From contig NZ_CAKAKO010000009.1 of the NCBI RefSeq assembly GCF_916700565.1, positions 27,372 to 91,371 of the forward strand: a DNA stretch of 64,000 nucleotides, written 5' to 3'. The notes under the pieces were generated by a model. It was not told the DNA's origin, made no database searches, and worked only from the letters and a program-made list of their open reading frames with translations. The DNA is from Xenophilus sp. Marseille-Q4582 (lineage in GTDB: Bacteria > Pseudomonadota > Gammaproteobacteria > Burkholderiales > Burkholderiaceae_C). Both the position numbers and the translations under genes were made by a program. Numbering within the stretch: the stretch's first letter is position 1; every line of letters begins with the position of its first letter. Of this stretch, positions 34,711 through 48,200 are shown piece by piece.

Positions 34711-36812
34711 TGGAAACACAAGACACGAACGCGCGGCCGCAAGAGCCGGAGATGCCGCAGAACGCCATGACGCCGGACACCGACGCCCTGCGCCGACAAC
34801 TGGCCGAGCGCACGGAGCGGCTGCACACCGTGGCCGCCACGCTCAAGCAGGAGCTGTTCGGCATCGATGCCGTGATCGACCGCGTCATCGAATCGGTGCG
34901 CGCCTGGTATGTGCTGCCGCAGATCGTCACGCGGCCGGTGATCGTCTGCCTCTGGGGCCTGACGGGCACCGGCAAGACGCAGCTGGTGCGCCGGCTCACG
35001 CAGCTGCTGGGCTTCTACGACCGCTTCGTGGAGGTGCAGATGGACGGCTTCAGCCATGGCGCCAGCCACTGGGGACCGAGCGCCATTTCGGGCATGCTGG
35101 CGCAATCGGGCGTGCCCGAAGGCGCGCCGGGTGTGCTGGTGCTGGACGAGTTCCAGCGCTACCGCACCGTCGACAAGCAGGCCAACGACGTCAAGGTGGA
35201 GCGCTACCAGGATGTCTGGGCGCTGCTCTCCGATGGCAAGCTGCCGCCGCCGCTGTCGTTGCTGGGCGAGATCGAGTCCTCGATCGCGAGCGCCGCCTAC
35301 GACGCCGATCAGGCGGACGACGATGGCGAGGACGACGAAGAAGGCGAGAAGGACGGCAAGAAGAAGCCCGCGCGCAGGAAGCGCTTCCGCCTGTCGACCT
35401 GGCAGGCGGAGGAACTGCGCCGCAACCTCAAGCTGCGCGAGCCGCTCACCACCGTCATGGCCTGGTCGCCCGACGAGGTGCTGCAGCGCCTGCGCGACTT
35501 CCGCGAATCGCAACAGCACTGGGAGACGGACTACAGCCGCCTGCTGGTCTTCGTGTGCGGCAACCTCGACGGCATGTACGAGGACATGGCCACGCGCGTG
35601 GAAGACTGCGACACCGACGCCGACGTGTTCCACGAACTCACGCGCAAGCTGTCGGTCATCGACGTGAAGAAGGCGCTGGCCGAACGCTTCCGGCCCGAGC
35701 AAATCGCGCGGCTGGGCAACAACCATGTGGTCTACCCCTCGCTGTCGCGTGCGGCCTACGAGCAGCTCATCCGCCGCGCCTGCGCGCGCTATGTGGAAGA
35801 AGCGCATGCCAGCGCGGGCGTGGGCTTCGAGCTCCACGATTCCGTCTACGCGCAGCTCTACGCGAACGGCGTGTTCCCGGCCCAGGGCACGCGGCCGCTG
35901 TTCTCGTCGGTCCATGCGATCCTGAGTGCCATGCTGGTCAACGCCGCGCTGTGGGCATTGGAGTGCGGGGCCAGCGCAGGGGAGCGCGTGCAGCTGCGCA
36001 TGTGTGGCACCCAGTTGCAGGCTCGGCTGACGCAGGCCGGTGTCATGCGCGAGCGCAGCTTCGAGGTACCGCTGGACCTGAACCAGGTGCGGCGCCGCGC
36101 GGGCGAGGACTTCCGCGCCCTGCTCGCCGTGCACGAAGCCGGCCACGGCCTGGCCTATGCCCTGCTCTTCGGCCGGCCGCCGCTGGAGATCAAGATCAAT
36201 CTCGCATCCTTCGAGGGTGGCTACAACAGCTATGCCGAGCGCAAGGCCTGGTCGCGCCAGAACCTGCTCGACGGCATCGCCGTCACGCTGGCCGGCCGCG
36301 CCGCCGAACAGCTGGTGTTCGGCGAGGCGATGTGCAGCAGCGGCGCCGAGGCCGACCTGCGCAAGGCCACGGCCAGCGCCGCACGCTTCGTGCGCCACCT
36401 GGGATTTGCCGGCCGCCTGTCGCGCACCGACGTGACCACCGATGCCGACGACAACCTCAACACGGACATCGCGGCGACCAATGTGCCCATCGAAGCGCTG
36501 CTGGGTGAGCAGATGGCACGCGTGTCGAGCCTGCTGGACGCGCACCGCGCTTCCCTGCTGGCCGTGGTCGACGAACTGCTGGCCGCCGGGGCCATCGCCC
36601 CCATGCGCTTCGCCGAACTGCTGGGGCTGCAGCCGGTGCCGGCCGGCGAATGGCTGGACGGCTACGCGGCGAAGCTGGCACTGTTCCGCATGCAGCCATT
36701 ACTGGCGCGCGCGGAAGGCACAGACACCGCGGCCTTCCCTCGCCGCCGCAAACGCCGCCGCTCGTCGCTGGCTCCTGCGCCTGACGCGCGGGCCGCCGCG
36801 CCGTCGCGCTGA
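34707..36812 (+). CDS. Soluble AAA+ ATPase fused to an FtsH-type M41 zinc metalloprotease domain
   Basis: 701 residues, no signal peptide and no membrane helix. The ATPase module (about 45-350) has Walker A GLTGTGKT (84-91), Walker B VLVLDEFQ (143-150), an acidic/Lys insert (about 198-226) and FRPEQIARLGN (328-338), which resembles the FRPEFLNR motif of ClpA/ClpB/ClpX (HCLR clade), not FtsH. The protease module (about 455-640) has HEAGH (476-480), AGRAAEQLVFGE (529-540) and GAEADLRKAT (546-555, Asp550 as probable third zinc ligand), matching M41/FtsH. A basic tail ends the chain (RRRKRRRSS). Predicted to unfold and degrade cytosolic proteins with ATP. FtsH itself is membrane-anchored with a different ATPase, so the combination is unusual. 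Two Met codons open the frame; the first gives the overlap with the 79-residue gene. Confidence 0.8.
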   Translation: MMETQDTNARPQEPEMPQNAMTPDTDALRRQLAERTERLHTVAATLKQELFGIDAVIDRVIESVRAWYVLPQIVTRPVIVCLWGLTGTGKTQLVRRLTQLLGFYDRFVEVQMDGFSHGASHWGPSAISGMLAQSGVPEGAPGVLVLDEFQRYRTVDKQANDVKVERYQDVWALLSDGKLPPPLSLLGEIESSIASAAYDADQADDDGEDDEEGEKDGKKKPARRKRFRLSTWQAEELRRNLKLREPLTTVMAWSPDEVLQRLRDFRESQQHWETDYSRLLVFVCGNLDGMYEDMATRVEDCDTDADVFHELTRKLSVIDVKKALAERFRPEQIARLGNNHVVYPSLSRAAYEQLIRRACARYVEEAHASAGVGFELHDSVYAQLYANGVFPAQGTRPLFSSVHAILSAMLVNAALWALECGASAGERVQLRMCGTQLQARLTQAGVMRERSFEVPLDLNQVRRRAGEDFRALLAVHEAGHGLAYALLFGRPPLEIKINLASFEGGYNSYAERKAWSRQNLLDGIAVTLAGRAAEQLVFGEAMCSSGAEADLRKATASAARFVRHLGFAGRLSRTDVTTDADDNLNTDIAATNVPIEALLGEQMARVSSLLDAHRASLLAVVDELLAAGAIAPMRFAELLGLQPVPAGEWLDGYAAKLALFRMQPLLARAEGTDTAAFPRRRKRRRSSLAPAPDARAAAPSR

Positions 36813-36890
36813 GGGCGACATGAGCGGCGCGGGCGGCCACGACGAGGGCCGAAGCCCTCGCGTTCACCCCAGCCGTGTCGCCCCGTCAGC

Positions 36891-40256
<3,366 letters not shown>

Positions 40257-40260
40257 GTAG

Positions 40261-41580
40261 CAGGCCGTTGAAAAATCCCCTGCGAGCGTCCGCGTCGGCC
40301 GCTACGATCTGAAGCCATCCCGGAACAACTGCGACAAGAAAGATGAGAGGCAACCAAGACTTCCAGGGGGCGATGTTTAGCTACATCAGCCTTGAAGAAA
40401 GAGTGCCAGCGGCACACCCGCTGCGCAAGTTGCGCGCCGTGGTGGATGCGCTGCTGTCGAGCATGAACAGCGAGTTCGAAGCGGTGTACGCCCGCCGTGG
40501 CCGCCCCTCGGTGCCGCCGGAGATGCTGCTCAAGGCCTTGCTGCTGCAAATCCTGTTCTCCATCCGCAGCGAACGCCAGCTGGTCGAGGCGGTCAACTAC
40601 AACCTGCTGTACCGCTGGTTCGTGGGCCTGAACATTGAAGACAAGGTCTGGGACCACTCCACCTTCAGCGCCAACCGCGAACGCCTCTTCAACGAAGACC
40701 TGGCGCGCGCCTTCTTCGAGCGCGTCAAGCTCAGCGCCCAGTGGGGCCGGCTTGCCAGCGACGAACACTTCAGCGTGGACGGCACGCTGATTGAGGCCTG
40801 GGCCTCGCACAAGAGTTTCAAACGCAAAGACGACGACAGCGGCACGCCACCCGGACGCAACCCCGAGGTGAACTTCAAAGGGCAGGAGCGCTGCAACGAC
40901 ACCCACGCCAGCACCACCGATGCCGATGCCCGGCTGTTCAAGAAGAGCGCGGGCGACAAATCTCGCCTGTGCCACATGGGGCACATCCTCATGGAGAACC
41001 GCAACGGGCTGATCGTGGATGTGGAGATCACACATGCCAGTGGCACCGCCGAGCGCGAGGCGGCGCTGGCGATGCTCAAACGCCGGGAAACAAGAACAAG
41101 CGGGCCACGGTCGGGGCCGACAAAGGTTACGACAGCCAGGCCTTCATCAAGGGCTGCCGAAAGCTCAAAGTCACGCCACACGTGGCGGCCAAGGACAAGC
41201 ACTCGGCGGTCGATGGCCGCATCCGGCGCCACGAGGGCTACAAGACCAGCCTCAAAGTGCGCAAGCGCATCGAGGAGGCCTTTGGCTGGATCAAGACAGT
41301 GGGTGGTCTGGCCAAGACCAAATTGATCGGTCAGGCCAAGCTCGCGGGCCAGGCGCTGCTGTGCTTTGCCACCTACAACCTGGTGCGCATGGGCAGTCTG
41401 GGCGGCTGGTGGGACGCGCATCATGCGTGAACCATGGGATACGTGCGCCCGGAACGGGCAAAACGGCCTGCAAACAGGCCGAAATGGCCGCTCCAATCGC
41501 TGCGCAGGCCAGTTTGGGCGATCCGTTTCTTCGAAATCCACGACCCTGGCGCGTTCGATGAGCATTTTTTCAACGGCCTG
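40261..41580 (+). mobile_element. IS5-family insertion sequence, copy 2 (1,320 bp, transposase frameshifted)
   Basis: Same 15-bp inverted repeats as copy 1, flanked by the 4-bp direct repeat GTAG (40257-40260 and 41581-41584). One base shorter than copy 1 because of a deletion in the transposase gene. It splits the autotransporter gene. Most of the sequence is identical to copy 1, but differences cluster: about a quarter of positions differ in 41121-41180, while stretches of more than 150 bp near 40700-40890 match exactly. Confidence 0.95.
40343..41430 (+). pseudogene. IS5-family transposase, frameshifted
   Basis: Matches the copy 1 transposase to about residue 248, then loses one G from a GGGG run (now GGG at 41085-41087). 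The out-of-frame tail ends at 41326, while the true reading (GNKNKRATVGADKGYD...WWDAHHA) continues in the next frame to 41430. The second Asp and the Glu of the DDE triad lie after the break, so the product should be inactive. It could still be moved by the copy 1 enzyme. Confidence 0.9.
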
Positions 41581-42696
41581 GTAGATGCCGCTGGCTTGAT
41601 CACCCTTCACGAGAATGTTCGCCCCCACAGGCACGGTGAGCCCACCGGCCGGATTCTCGAGCGCATAGACACCATGCGCGCCTTGGCCCTGGGTCTCGAT
41701 CGTCAAAGGCCCGCCGAGCGCGAGCGTGACGCCTTGCGCCGGGGTGCTGATCAGCTCGATGCCCTTGGCACCGAGACCCGCCGTGGACACCTTCGTTTCC
41801 GTACCGATGCCGGTCTGGAACTTGGCCGTTCCGGACAGAGCGATGCCGGCCGCACTGACACCCGTGGTCGTGATCGTGGCCCCCTTTTGCGCATCGATAG
41901 TGCCGGCAGCGGCCGTGATGGCCGTTCCCCCTGTCGTGGAGACGCTCAGGGCATCGCGGAACTCGATGGCACCGCTGTTGTTGATGCCCACGCCCAAGCC
42001 GACCGGCGAGGTGACCGCAATGGACACCGTGCCACGGAACACGTTGGTGGCCGCAGTGCCGGTGTTGCGGAACGCATCGGCGCCCACGGTGGTGATGGAA
42101 GTGCGGCCACCGACTTCGATGTGCCCCCCGGCGTTCTGCACGGCCGCTGCGCCCGTGCCCCGCGTGGCCGTGAAGTTCCCATCGACCAGCAGCTTGGAGC
42201 GCTCGCCTGCGGCATTGCTGCCCGCGTAGATGTAGACGGCCCGCGTGTTGCCGCTGGAGGCAGGCGCGTTGACGGTCAGATTGCCCGTGGCGTGCACCGT
42301 GGCCGCCGAGACAGCAGGCACCCCGCCGATGTTGGCGCCGCCCGAAGACAACCCATAGGCAGCGGTCGCGGAAGTGTTGATCGTGACGTCGGGCTGCGTG
42401 AACGTCAGCACGGAACCGTCCCCGGTGGCAAACCCCACATTGGTACCGGTATAGGTGCCGTGAGTGGCATTGCAGGCGTCGCCGTCCGAGGCGTACACGA
42501 TCCCGTTTCCGCCGCTGGGCGCATCACCGCAGCCCGCCCACGCGGCCGCAGTTCCGAACAAGGACGACGCGACCAGCAGCACGGCCGAGGCGCTTGGAGC
42601 CGCCCCGCTGGCCTTGCGGCGGCCGCGGGCAGTCTCGGCGGCGGCGACCCACGTCCGGGTCGTTTCATTCCAGATGCATCGGAAGATTCTGTTCAT
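41581..42696 (-). pseudogene. Autotransporter adhesin, N-terminal 372 residues (split by IS copy 2)
   Basis: MNRIFRCIWNETTRTWVAAAE is an extended signal peptide region (ESPR), seen in type V secretion, followed by a hydrophobic core and an AWAG cleavage region. The passenger then begins (GCGDAPSGGNGIVYASD) with beta-helix repeats. In the present genome the frame runs on into the antisense strand of the IS and stops at 40597, giving a 699-residue chain with no barrel that cannot be displayed. The disruption is precise: SGIY then the IS, then MYAPAG in the same frame. Confidence 0.9.
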
Positions 42697-42791
42697 GGGC
42701 TGCTCCTGGCGTCACCGCCGTGCGAGGTAGATCAATCAGGGGTGGCCGGATTGGAACGGGCCTTGAGTCGAGCCGCTGCGCTGCCTCGCGG

Positions 42792-42822
42792 AAATGCTCC
42801 ATGAATGTAAAAAAATGCTCCA
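42792..42822. repeat. Tandem AAATGCTCCA boxes, 21 bp apart
   Basis: AAATGCTCCA occurs at 42792-42801 and 42813-42822, a spacing of exactly two helical turns, in the 292-bp divergent gap between the autotransporter (96 bp away) and argA. They may bind one regulator on the same DNA face. The rest of the gap shows no gene. Confidence 0.4.
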
Positions 42823-42988
42823 CACTTCCTTGGAATGACGCATTTGCACGACGCCGGCCCTCCCACAGTCCTTGCAAATGAGCCCCGTTGACGTCCCGCC
42901 TGCCAACCCGCGAAATCTTCCTGGGGCTTCCGTGAAAATGCGGCACTCCACAGCGCAACCGCGACCCGCCATCCGCCCTGACTCGCCC

Positions 42989-44338
42989 ATGTCCGCCGTC
43001 TTCAACTTCACCTTCGTGCCCTGGTTCCGTTCGGTGGCGCCCTATATCCACATGCACCGGGGCAAGACCTTCGTGGTGGCGGTGGCGGGCGAGGCCATCG
43101 CGGCGGGCAAGCTGCAGGCCATCGCGCAGGACCTGGCGCTGATCCAGTCCATGGGCGTGAAGATCGTGCTGGTGCACGGCTTCCGGCCCCAGGTGAACGA
43201 GCAATTGCGCGCCAAGGGGCATGAGCCCCGCTATTCGCACGGCATCCGCATCACCGACGAGGTGGCGCTGGACTGCGCGCAGGAAGCGGCCGGCCAGCTG
43301 CGCTACGAGATCGAGGCCGCCTTCAGCCAGGGCCTGCCCAACACGCCGATGGCCGGCTCCACGGTGCGCATGATCTCGGGCAACTTCATCACGGCCCGCC
43401 CGGTGGGGGTGGTCGACGGCGTGGACTTCCAGCATTCGGGCCTGGTGCGCAAGGTGGACGCCGCGGGCATCCGCCGCACGCTGGACTTCGGCGCCATGGT
43501 GCTGATGTCGCCCTTCGGTTTCTCACCCACGGGCGAGGCCTTCAACCTGACGATGGAAGAAGTGGCGACCAGCGTGGCGGTCTCCATCCAGGCCGACAAG
43601 CTGATCTTCCTGACCGAAATCCCGGGCATCGCCATGGACGCCACGCGCCCCGTGGACGATGAGAACCCGATCGACACCGAGCTGCCGCTGGACGCCGCCA
43701 AGAAGCTGCTGGCCACGCTGCCGGCCGCCCAGCAGCCCACCGACACGTCCTTCTACCTGCAGCATTGCGTCAAGGCCTGCGAAGGCGGCGTCGAGCGCAG
43801 CCACATCCTGCCCTTCTCGGTCGATGGCGCCTTGCTGCTGGAAATCTACGTGCACGACGGCATCGGCACCATGGTGGTGGACGAGAAGCTGGAATCGGTG
43901 CGCGAGGCCGAGGTGGACGACATCGGCGGCATCCTGCAGTTGATCGAGCCTTTCGAGCGCGACGGCACCCTGGTCAAGCGCAGCCGCACCGAGATCGAGC
44001 GCGACATCCACCAGTACACGGTGGTGGAGCATGACGGTGTGATCTTCGGCTGCGCCGCCCTCTACCCCTACCCGGAGGCGAAGACGGCCGAGATGGCGGC
44101 CGTCACCGTGTCGCCGCAGTCGCAGGGCCAGGGCGATGGCGAGAAGCTGCTCAAGCGCATCGAACTGCGCGCCCGCGCCCTGGGCCTGGACAGCATCTTC
44201 GTGCTCACGACGCGCACCATGCACTGGTTCATCAAGCGCGGCTTCCAGCAGGTCAGCCCCGACTGGCTGCCCGAAGCGCGCAAGAAGAAATACAACTGGG
44301 ACCGCAAGAGCCAGGTGCTCGTCAAGAAGCTCAAGTGA
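42989..44338 (+). CDS. argA: N-acetylglutamate synthase ArgA
   Basis: 449 residues: an amino-acid-kinase-like N-terminal domain (YIHMHRGKTFVVAVAGE; VLVHGFRPQVNEQL) that senses arginine, and a C-terminal GNAT acetyltransferase domain (about 300-445; AAVTVSPQSQGQGDGEKLL is the acetyl-CoA loop). It makes N-acetylglutamate, the first step of arginine synthesis. MSAVFNFTFVPWFRSVAPYI at 42989 is the family start; an earlier in-frame Met at 42872 adds unrelated residues. Confidence 0.95.
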   Translation: MSAVFNFTFVPWFRSVAPYIHMHRGKTFVVAVAGEAIAAGKLQAIAQDLALIQSMGVKIVLVHGFRPQVNEQLRAKGHEPRYSHGIRITDEVALDCAQEAAGQLRYEIEAAFSQGLPNTPMAGSTVRMISGNFITARPVGVVDGVDFQHSGLVRKVDAAGIRRTLDFGAMVLMSPFGFSPTGEAFNLTMEEVATSVAVSIQADKLIFLTEIPGIAMDATRPVDDENPIDTELPLDAAKKLLATLPAAQQPTDTSFYLQHCVKACEGGVERSHILPFSVDGALLLEIYVHDGIGTMVVDEKLESVREAEVDDIGGILQLIEPFERDGTLVKRSRTEIERDIHQYTVVEHDGVIFGCAALYPYPEAKTAEMAAVTVSPQSQGQGDGEKLLKRIELRARALGLDSIFVLTTRTMHWFIKRGFQQVSPDWLPEARKKKYNWDRKSQVLVKKLK

Positions 44339-44389
44339 GGCCCCTGGCGCGGCGCCGGAGCCGCCGCGCCCTTTTCTTCCGCCCCGGGC

Positions 44390-45862
44390 TCAGGCCGTCA
44401 CGTGGACGCCCGGCCGGCGGCCGTCGTTCCAGCGGCCATCCAGTGCGCGCTCGATCTGCGCGGCCAGTTGCAGCAGCAGCCCGTCATTGGCCTGGCGCGC
44501 CTGCGCCTGGATGCCGAAAGGCAGGCCGTGGGCCTGGCGCCCCATCGGCAACGAGATGCCCGGAATGCCGCACAGGTTGGACAACGGCGTGTACGAGAAG
44601 AACTGCCACAGGTTGTCGAACCAGTCGTGGACGTCCGGGTTGTCGCTGATCGTCAGGTACTCGGTGGTGCCCACCGGCGGCGTGGGCTTGGCCGTGATGG
44701 GCGTGAGGATGATGTCCCAGTCTTCGAAGAACTGGCCGAAGGCGCGCGCCGTGCTGTTGAACACCGCCTGCATCTGGAAGCGCTCGGTGTAGCGCAGGTC
44801 CTTGCCGGCTTCCCAGATGCGGATGTTGATGGGCTCGAACAGGTCGGCGGGCGGGCGCTCCAGCCCGCGGCTGGCCAGCAGGCCGTTGATGACCTGCGCG
44901 AAATTGCTGATGTAGCAGGTGGTCTGGGCGGCGAAGGCGGCGCGCAGGTCGGCCTGCGGCAGGGCCCATTCCACGTGGTGACCCAGCCCTTCGAGGAAGC
45001 GGCCGGCCCGCTCCAGCTCGGCCACGATTTCCGGCGTGGCGCGGTAGTCGCCCCATTCGTGCGACAGCGCGATGCGCAGCGGGCCCGGGTCGCGCTGGAT
45101 CTGCTGCAGGTAGGGCTCGGCGGGCGTCCAGTAGGGCATGAATTCGCCCGGGGCGCCGCCCCGGCAGGCGTCGATGAAGGCAGCCGTGTCGCGCACCGTG
45201 CGGCTGTGGCAACCCTGGGTGGACACATAGCCCGTGATGTCCGACAGATTCGGGCCGATCGACAGCACGCCGCGCGAAGGCTTGAGGCCGATGTTGCCGT
45301 TGAAGCCGGCCGGAATGCGGATGGAGCCCCCACCATCGGTGGCATGCGACAGCGGCACCACGCCGGCCGCCACGGCGGCGGCCGTGCCGGCCGACGAGCC
45401 GCAGGTGGTGTAGTCGGTGTTCCAGGGGTTGCGCGTGACGTAGACGGCCGGGTTCTCGGCCGAACTACAGACGCCGAACTCGGGCGTGGTGGTGCGGCCG
45501 ATCAGGTTCAGGCCGGCCTTGCGCATCTGCTGCGTGAGCCAGGCGTCCTGCGTCGGCCGGTTGCCGCGCATGAAGAGCGACCCCTGCTCCTGCAGCCGGC
45601 CCTTGAGCGTGGGGCCCAGGTCCTTCATGAAGAAGGGCACGCCGGCCAGCGGGCCGTTCGGGTTCATGCCGTCCTTGAGCGGATCGGCCACCACGTCCTC
45701 GAACACCTCGATCACGGCGCTCACGGCCGGGTTGATCTTCTGGGCGCCCGCGGCCGCCTGCCGCGCCAGCTCGGCCGCGCTCAACTCGCCCTTGCGCACG
45801 CGCTCGGCCAGGCCCACTGCGTCGTGGGACGTCCATTCGTCCCAGCTCATTGCCAAAGTCAT
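44390..45862 (-). CDS. Amidase-signature-family hydrolase
   Basis: 490 residues. The Ser-cisSer-Lys triad motifs are present: the Lys in FFMKDLGP, and TTCGSSAGTAAAVAAGVVP-like Gly/Ser core followed by ATDGGGSIRIPAGFNG. The family hydrolyses amide bonds in many small molecules; substrate unknown. The amidase signature includes GatA, but no GatB or GatC gene lies nearby, so it is a stand-alone amidase. MTLAMSWDEW at 45862 is the start; a Met four codons later is possible. Confidence 0.9.
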   Translation of the reverse strand: MTLAMSWDEWTSHDAVGLAERVRKGELSAAELARQAAAGAQKINPAVSAVIEVFEDVVADPLKDGMNPNGPLAGVPFFMKDLGPTLKGRLQEQGSLFMRGNRPTQDAWLTQQMRKAGLNLIGRTTTPEFGVCSSAENPAVYVTRNPWNTDYTTCGSSAGTAAAVAAGVVPLSHATDGGGSIRIPAGFNGNIGLKPSRGVLSIGPNLSDITGYVSTQGCHSRTVRDTAAFIDACRGGAPGEFMPYWTPAEPYLQQIQRDPGPLRIALSHEWGDYRATPEIVAELERAGRFLEGLGHHVEWALPQADLRAAFAAQTTCYISNFAQVINGLLASRGLERPPADLFEPINIRIWEAGKDLRYTERFQMQAVFNSTARAFGQFFEDWDIILTPITAKPTPPVGTTEYLTISDNPDVHDWFDNLWQFFSYTPLSNLCGIPGISLPMGRQAHGLPFGIQAQARQANDGLLLQLAAQIERALDGRWNDGRRPGVHVTA

Positions 45863-46000
45863 TCGATTTCTCTGTGTTGCGCGATGAAAAGGATGAGAGT
45901 CTGCACCTTCCGCGCCACGGATGGGCGCCGCGGGTCTCTTGCACGACACCGATGCGCGCGGCGCGGCACGGGGCCGCGCGGCCCCTGATAATCCCGCGCC

Positions 46001-47212
46001 ATGAATCCCCTGCTTGCCAAGCTGCAGCCCTACCCTTTCGAGCGGCTGCGGCAGCTCTTCGCGGGCGTCGTGCCCAATGCCGCCTACGCGCCCATCAGCC
46101 TGGGCATCGGCGAACCGAAGCACCCGACGCCGGCCTTCGTCAAGGACGCGCTGGTCGCCGGCTTCGACGCGCTGGCCGGCTACCCCGCCACGGCCGGCGA
46201 CCTGAAGCTGCGCCAGTCCTTCACCGGCTGGCTGCAGCGCCGCTACGGGCTCGCGCTCGATGCGGCCACGCAGGTGCTGCCCGTGAACGGCTCGCGCGAG
46301 GCGCTGTTCGCCCTCGCGCAGACCGTGGTGGACGGGACGAAATCGCCCGCGCCCGTGGTGGTCTCGCCCAATCCCTTCTACCAGATCTACGAAGGCGCGG
46401 CCCTGCTGGCCGGCGCCGACGTCTGGTACGCCCCCAGCGACCCGGCGCGCAACTTCGCGGTGGACTGGGACCGCGTGCCGGCCGAGGTCTGGGCCCGCAC
46501 GCAGCTGGTGTACGTCTGCTCCCCCGGCAACCCGACGGGCGCCGTGATGCCGCTCAAGGAATGGCGCAAGCTCTTCGCGCTGTCGGACCGGCACGGCTTC
46601 GTGATCGCCTCGGACGAGTGCTACAGCGAGATCTACTTCCGCGACGAGCCGCCGCTGGGCGGCCTGGAAGCCGCGGCCAAGCTCGGCCGCACGGATTTCC
46701 GCCGCCTCATCGCATTGACCTCGCTGTCCAAGCGCAGCAACGTGCCGGGCCTGCGCAGCGGCTTCGTGGCGGGTGACGCGTCGATCATCAAGAACTTCCT
46801 GCTCTACCGCACCTACCATGGCAGCGCCATGAGCGGCACCGTGGCGGCCGCCAGCATCGCGGCCTGGGGCGACGAGGAACACGTGATCGCCAACCGCGCG
46901 CATTACCGCGCCAAGTTCGCGGCCGTCACGCCGCTGCTCGAGGGCCTGATGGACGTGCGGCTGCCCGACGCCAGCTTCTACCTCTGGGCCGGCGTGCCGG
47001 CCGGCTGGCAGGGGGACGACGCGGCCTTCGCCCGCGCCCTCTACGCTCAATACAATGTGACGGTGCTGCCCGGCAGCTACCTGGCGCGCGAATGGCAGGG
47101 CCAGAACCCCGGCCGCGGCCGGGTGCGGATGGCCCTGGTGGCCGACACCGCCGAGTGCGTGGAAGCCGCCCGCCGCATCGCCGACTTCTGCCGCCTTTCG
47201 CCCGCGACCTGA
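46001..47212 (+). CDS. dapC: N-succinyldiaminopimelate aminotransferase DapC
   Basis: 403 residues, fold-type I PLP enzyme. ISLGIGEPKHPTP, VLPVNGSREALFA, CSPGNPTGAVMP, ASDECYSEIYF and the cofactor lysine in TSLSKRSNVPGLRSGF are typical of the DapC branch. It makes N-succinyl-LL-diaminopimelate in the lysine/peptidoglycan pathway. Next to dapD and close to dapE, so three steps of the succinylase route are clustered. Confidence 0.92.
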   Translation: MNPLLAKLQPYPFERLRQLFAGVVPNAAYAPISLGIGEPKHPTPAFVKDALVAGFDALAGYPATAGDLKLRQSFTGWLQRRYGLALDAATQVLPVNGSREALFALAQTVVDGTKSPAPVVVSPNPFYQIYEGAALLAGADVWYAPSDPARNFAVDWDRVPAEVWARTQLVYVCSPGNPTGAVMPLKEWRKLFALSDRHGFVIASDECYSEIYFRDEPPLGGLEAAAKLGRTDFRRLIALTSLSKRSNVPGLRSGFVAGDASIIKNFLLYRTYHGSAMSGTVAAASIAAWGDEEHVIANRAHYRAKFAAVTPLLEGLMDVRLPDASFYLWAGVPAGWQGDDAAFARALYAQYNVTVLPGSYLAREWQGQNPGRGRVRMALVADTAECVEAARRIADFCRLSPAT

Positions 47213-47272
47213 AGCCCTGCGCAAGCTGTTCGCGCCGCGCCGGCTCCTTCCCTTTCCTTTCTTGACGACACC

Positions 47273-48106
47273 ATGACTCAGCAACTGCAACAGCTCATCG
47301 ACAACGCGTGGGACAACCGCACCAGCCTCTCGCCCCAGTCCGCCCCCAAGGAGGTGCAGGACGCGGTCGAGCACGTGATTGCCGAGCTGAACAACGGCCA
47401 GCTGCGCGTGGCCACGCGCGAAGGCGTGGGCCAGTGGACCGTGCACCAGTGGGTCAAGAAGGCGGTGCTGCTGTCCTTCCGCCTCAAGGACAACGAGCCG
47501 ATGCAATCCGGCGATCTCGCGTTCTACGACAAGGTGCCGACCAAGTTCGCGCACCTGTCGGCCGACGAGCTCAAGGCCACCGGCGTGCGCGTGGTGCCGC
47601 CGGCCGTGGCGCGGCGCGGCAGCTACGTCGCCAAGGGCGCGATCCTCATGCCCAGCTACGTGAACATCGGCGCCTACGTGGACGAAGGCACCATGGTCGA
47701 CACCTGGGCCACCGTGGGCAGCTGCGCGCAGGTGGGCAAGAACGTGCACCTGTCCGGCGGCGTGGGCCTGGGCGGCGTGCTGGAGCCGCTGCAGGCCAAC
47801 CCCACCATCATCGAGGACAACTGCTTCATCGGCGCGCGTTCCGAAGTGGTCGAGGGCGTGATCGTGGAAGAGAACTCGGTGCTGGGCATGGGCGTTTACA
47901 TCGGCCAGAGCACGCCGATCTTCAACCGCGAAACCGGCGAGATCAGCTACGGCCGCGTGCCCAGCGGCAGCGTGGTCATCAGCGGCAGCCTGCCCAAGAA
48001 AACCCGATCGGGCCAGGACTACAGCACCTACGCGGCCATCATCGTGAAGACGGTGGACGCGCAGACGCGCTCCAAGACCAGCCTGAACGACCTGCTGCGC
48101 GACTGA
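47273..48106 (+). CDS. dapD: Tetrahydrodipicolinate N-succinyltransferase DapD
   Basis: 277 residues, normal length. The central part is a left-handed beta helix of hexapeptide repeats ([57 protein letters not shown]), as in the trimeric DapD enzymes. Uses succinyl-CoA in the step before DapC. Confidence 0.96.
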   Translation: MTQQLQQLIDNAWDNRTSLSPQSAPKEVQDAVEHVIAELNNGQLRVATREGVGQWTVHQWVKKAVLLSFRLKDNEPMQSGDLAFYDKVPTKFAHLSADELKATGVRVVPPAVARRGSYVAKGAILMPSYVNIGAYVDEGTMVDTWATVGSCAQVGKNVHLSGGVGLGGVLEPLQANPTIIEDNCFIGARSEVVEGVIVEENSVLGMGVYIGQSTPIFNRETGEISYGRVPSGSVVISGSLPKKTRSGQDYSTYAAIIVKTVDAQTRSKTSLNDLLRD

Positions 48107-48200
48107 CCGGCACAGGGCCCCGCGGGGCTCTGGCCGGCCCATGAACGCAACGGGGACCGGCGCATCCGGCACGAACACAAGACAGCCACTGGAGGGAACG

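Noticed and set aside
41081..41110. Programmed -1 frameshift in the copy 2 transposase at GGGAAAC
   Set aside because: The heptamer is in the wrong phase relative to the reading frame, and copy 1 encodes the whole protein in one frame. A one-base deletion in a G run is the simpler explanation.
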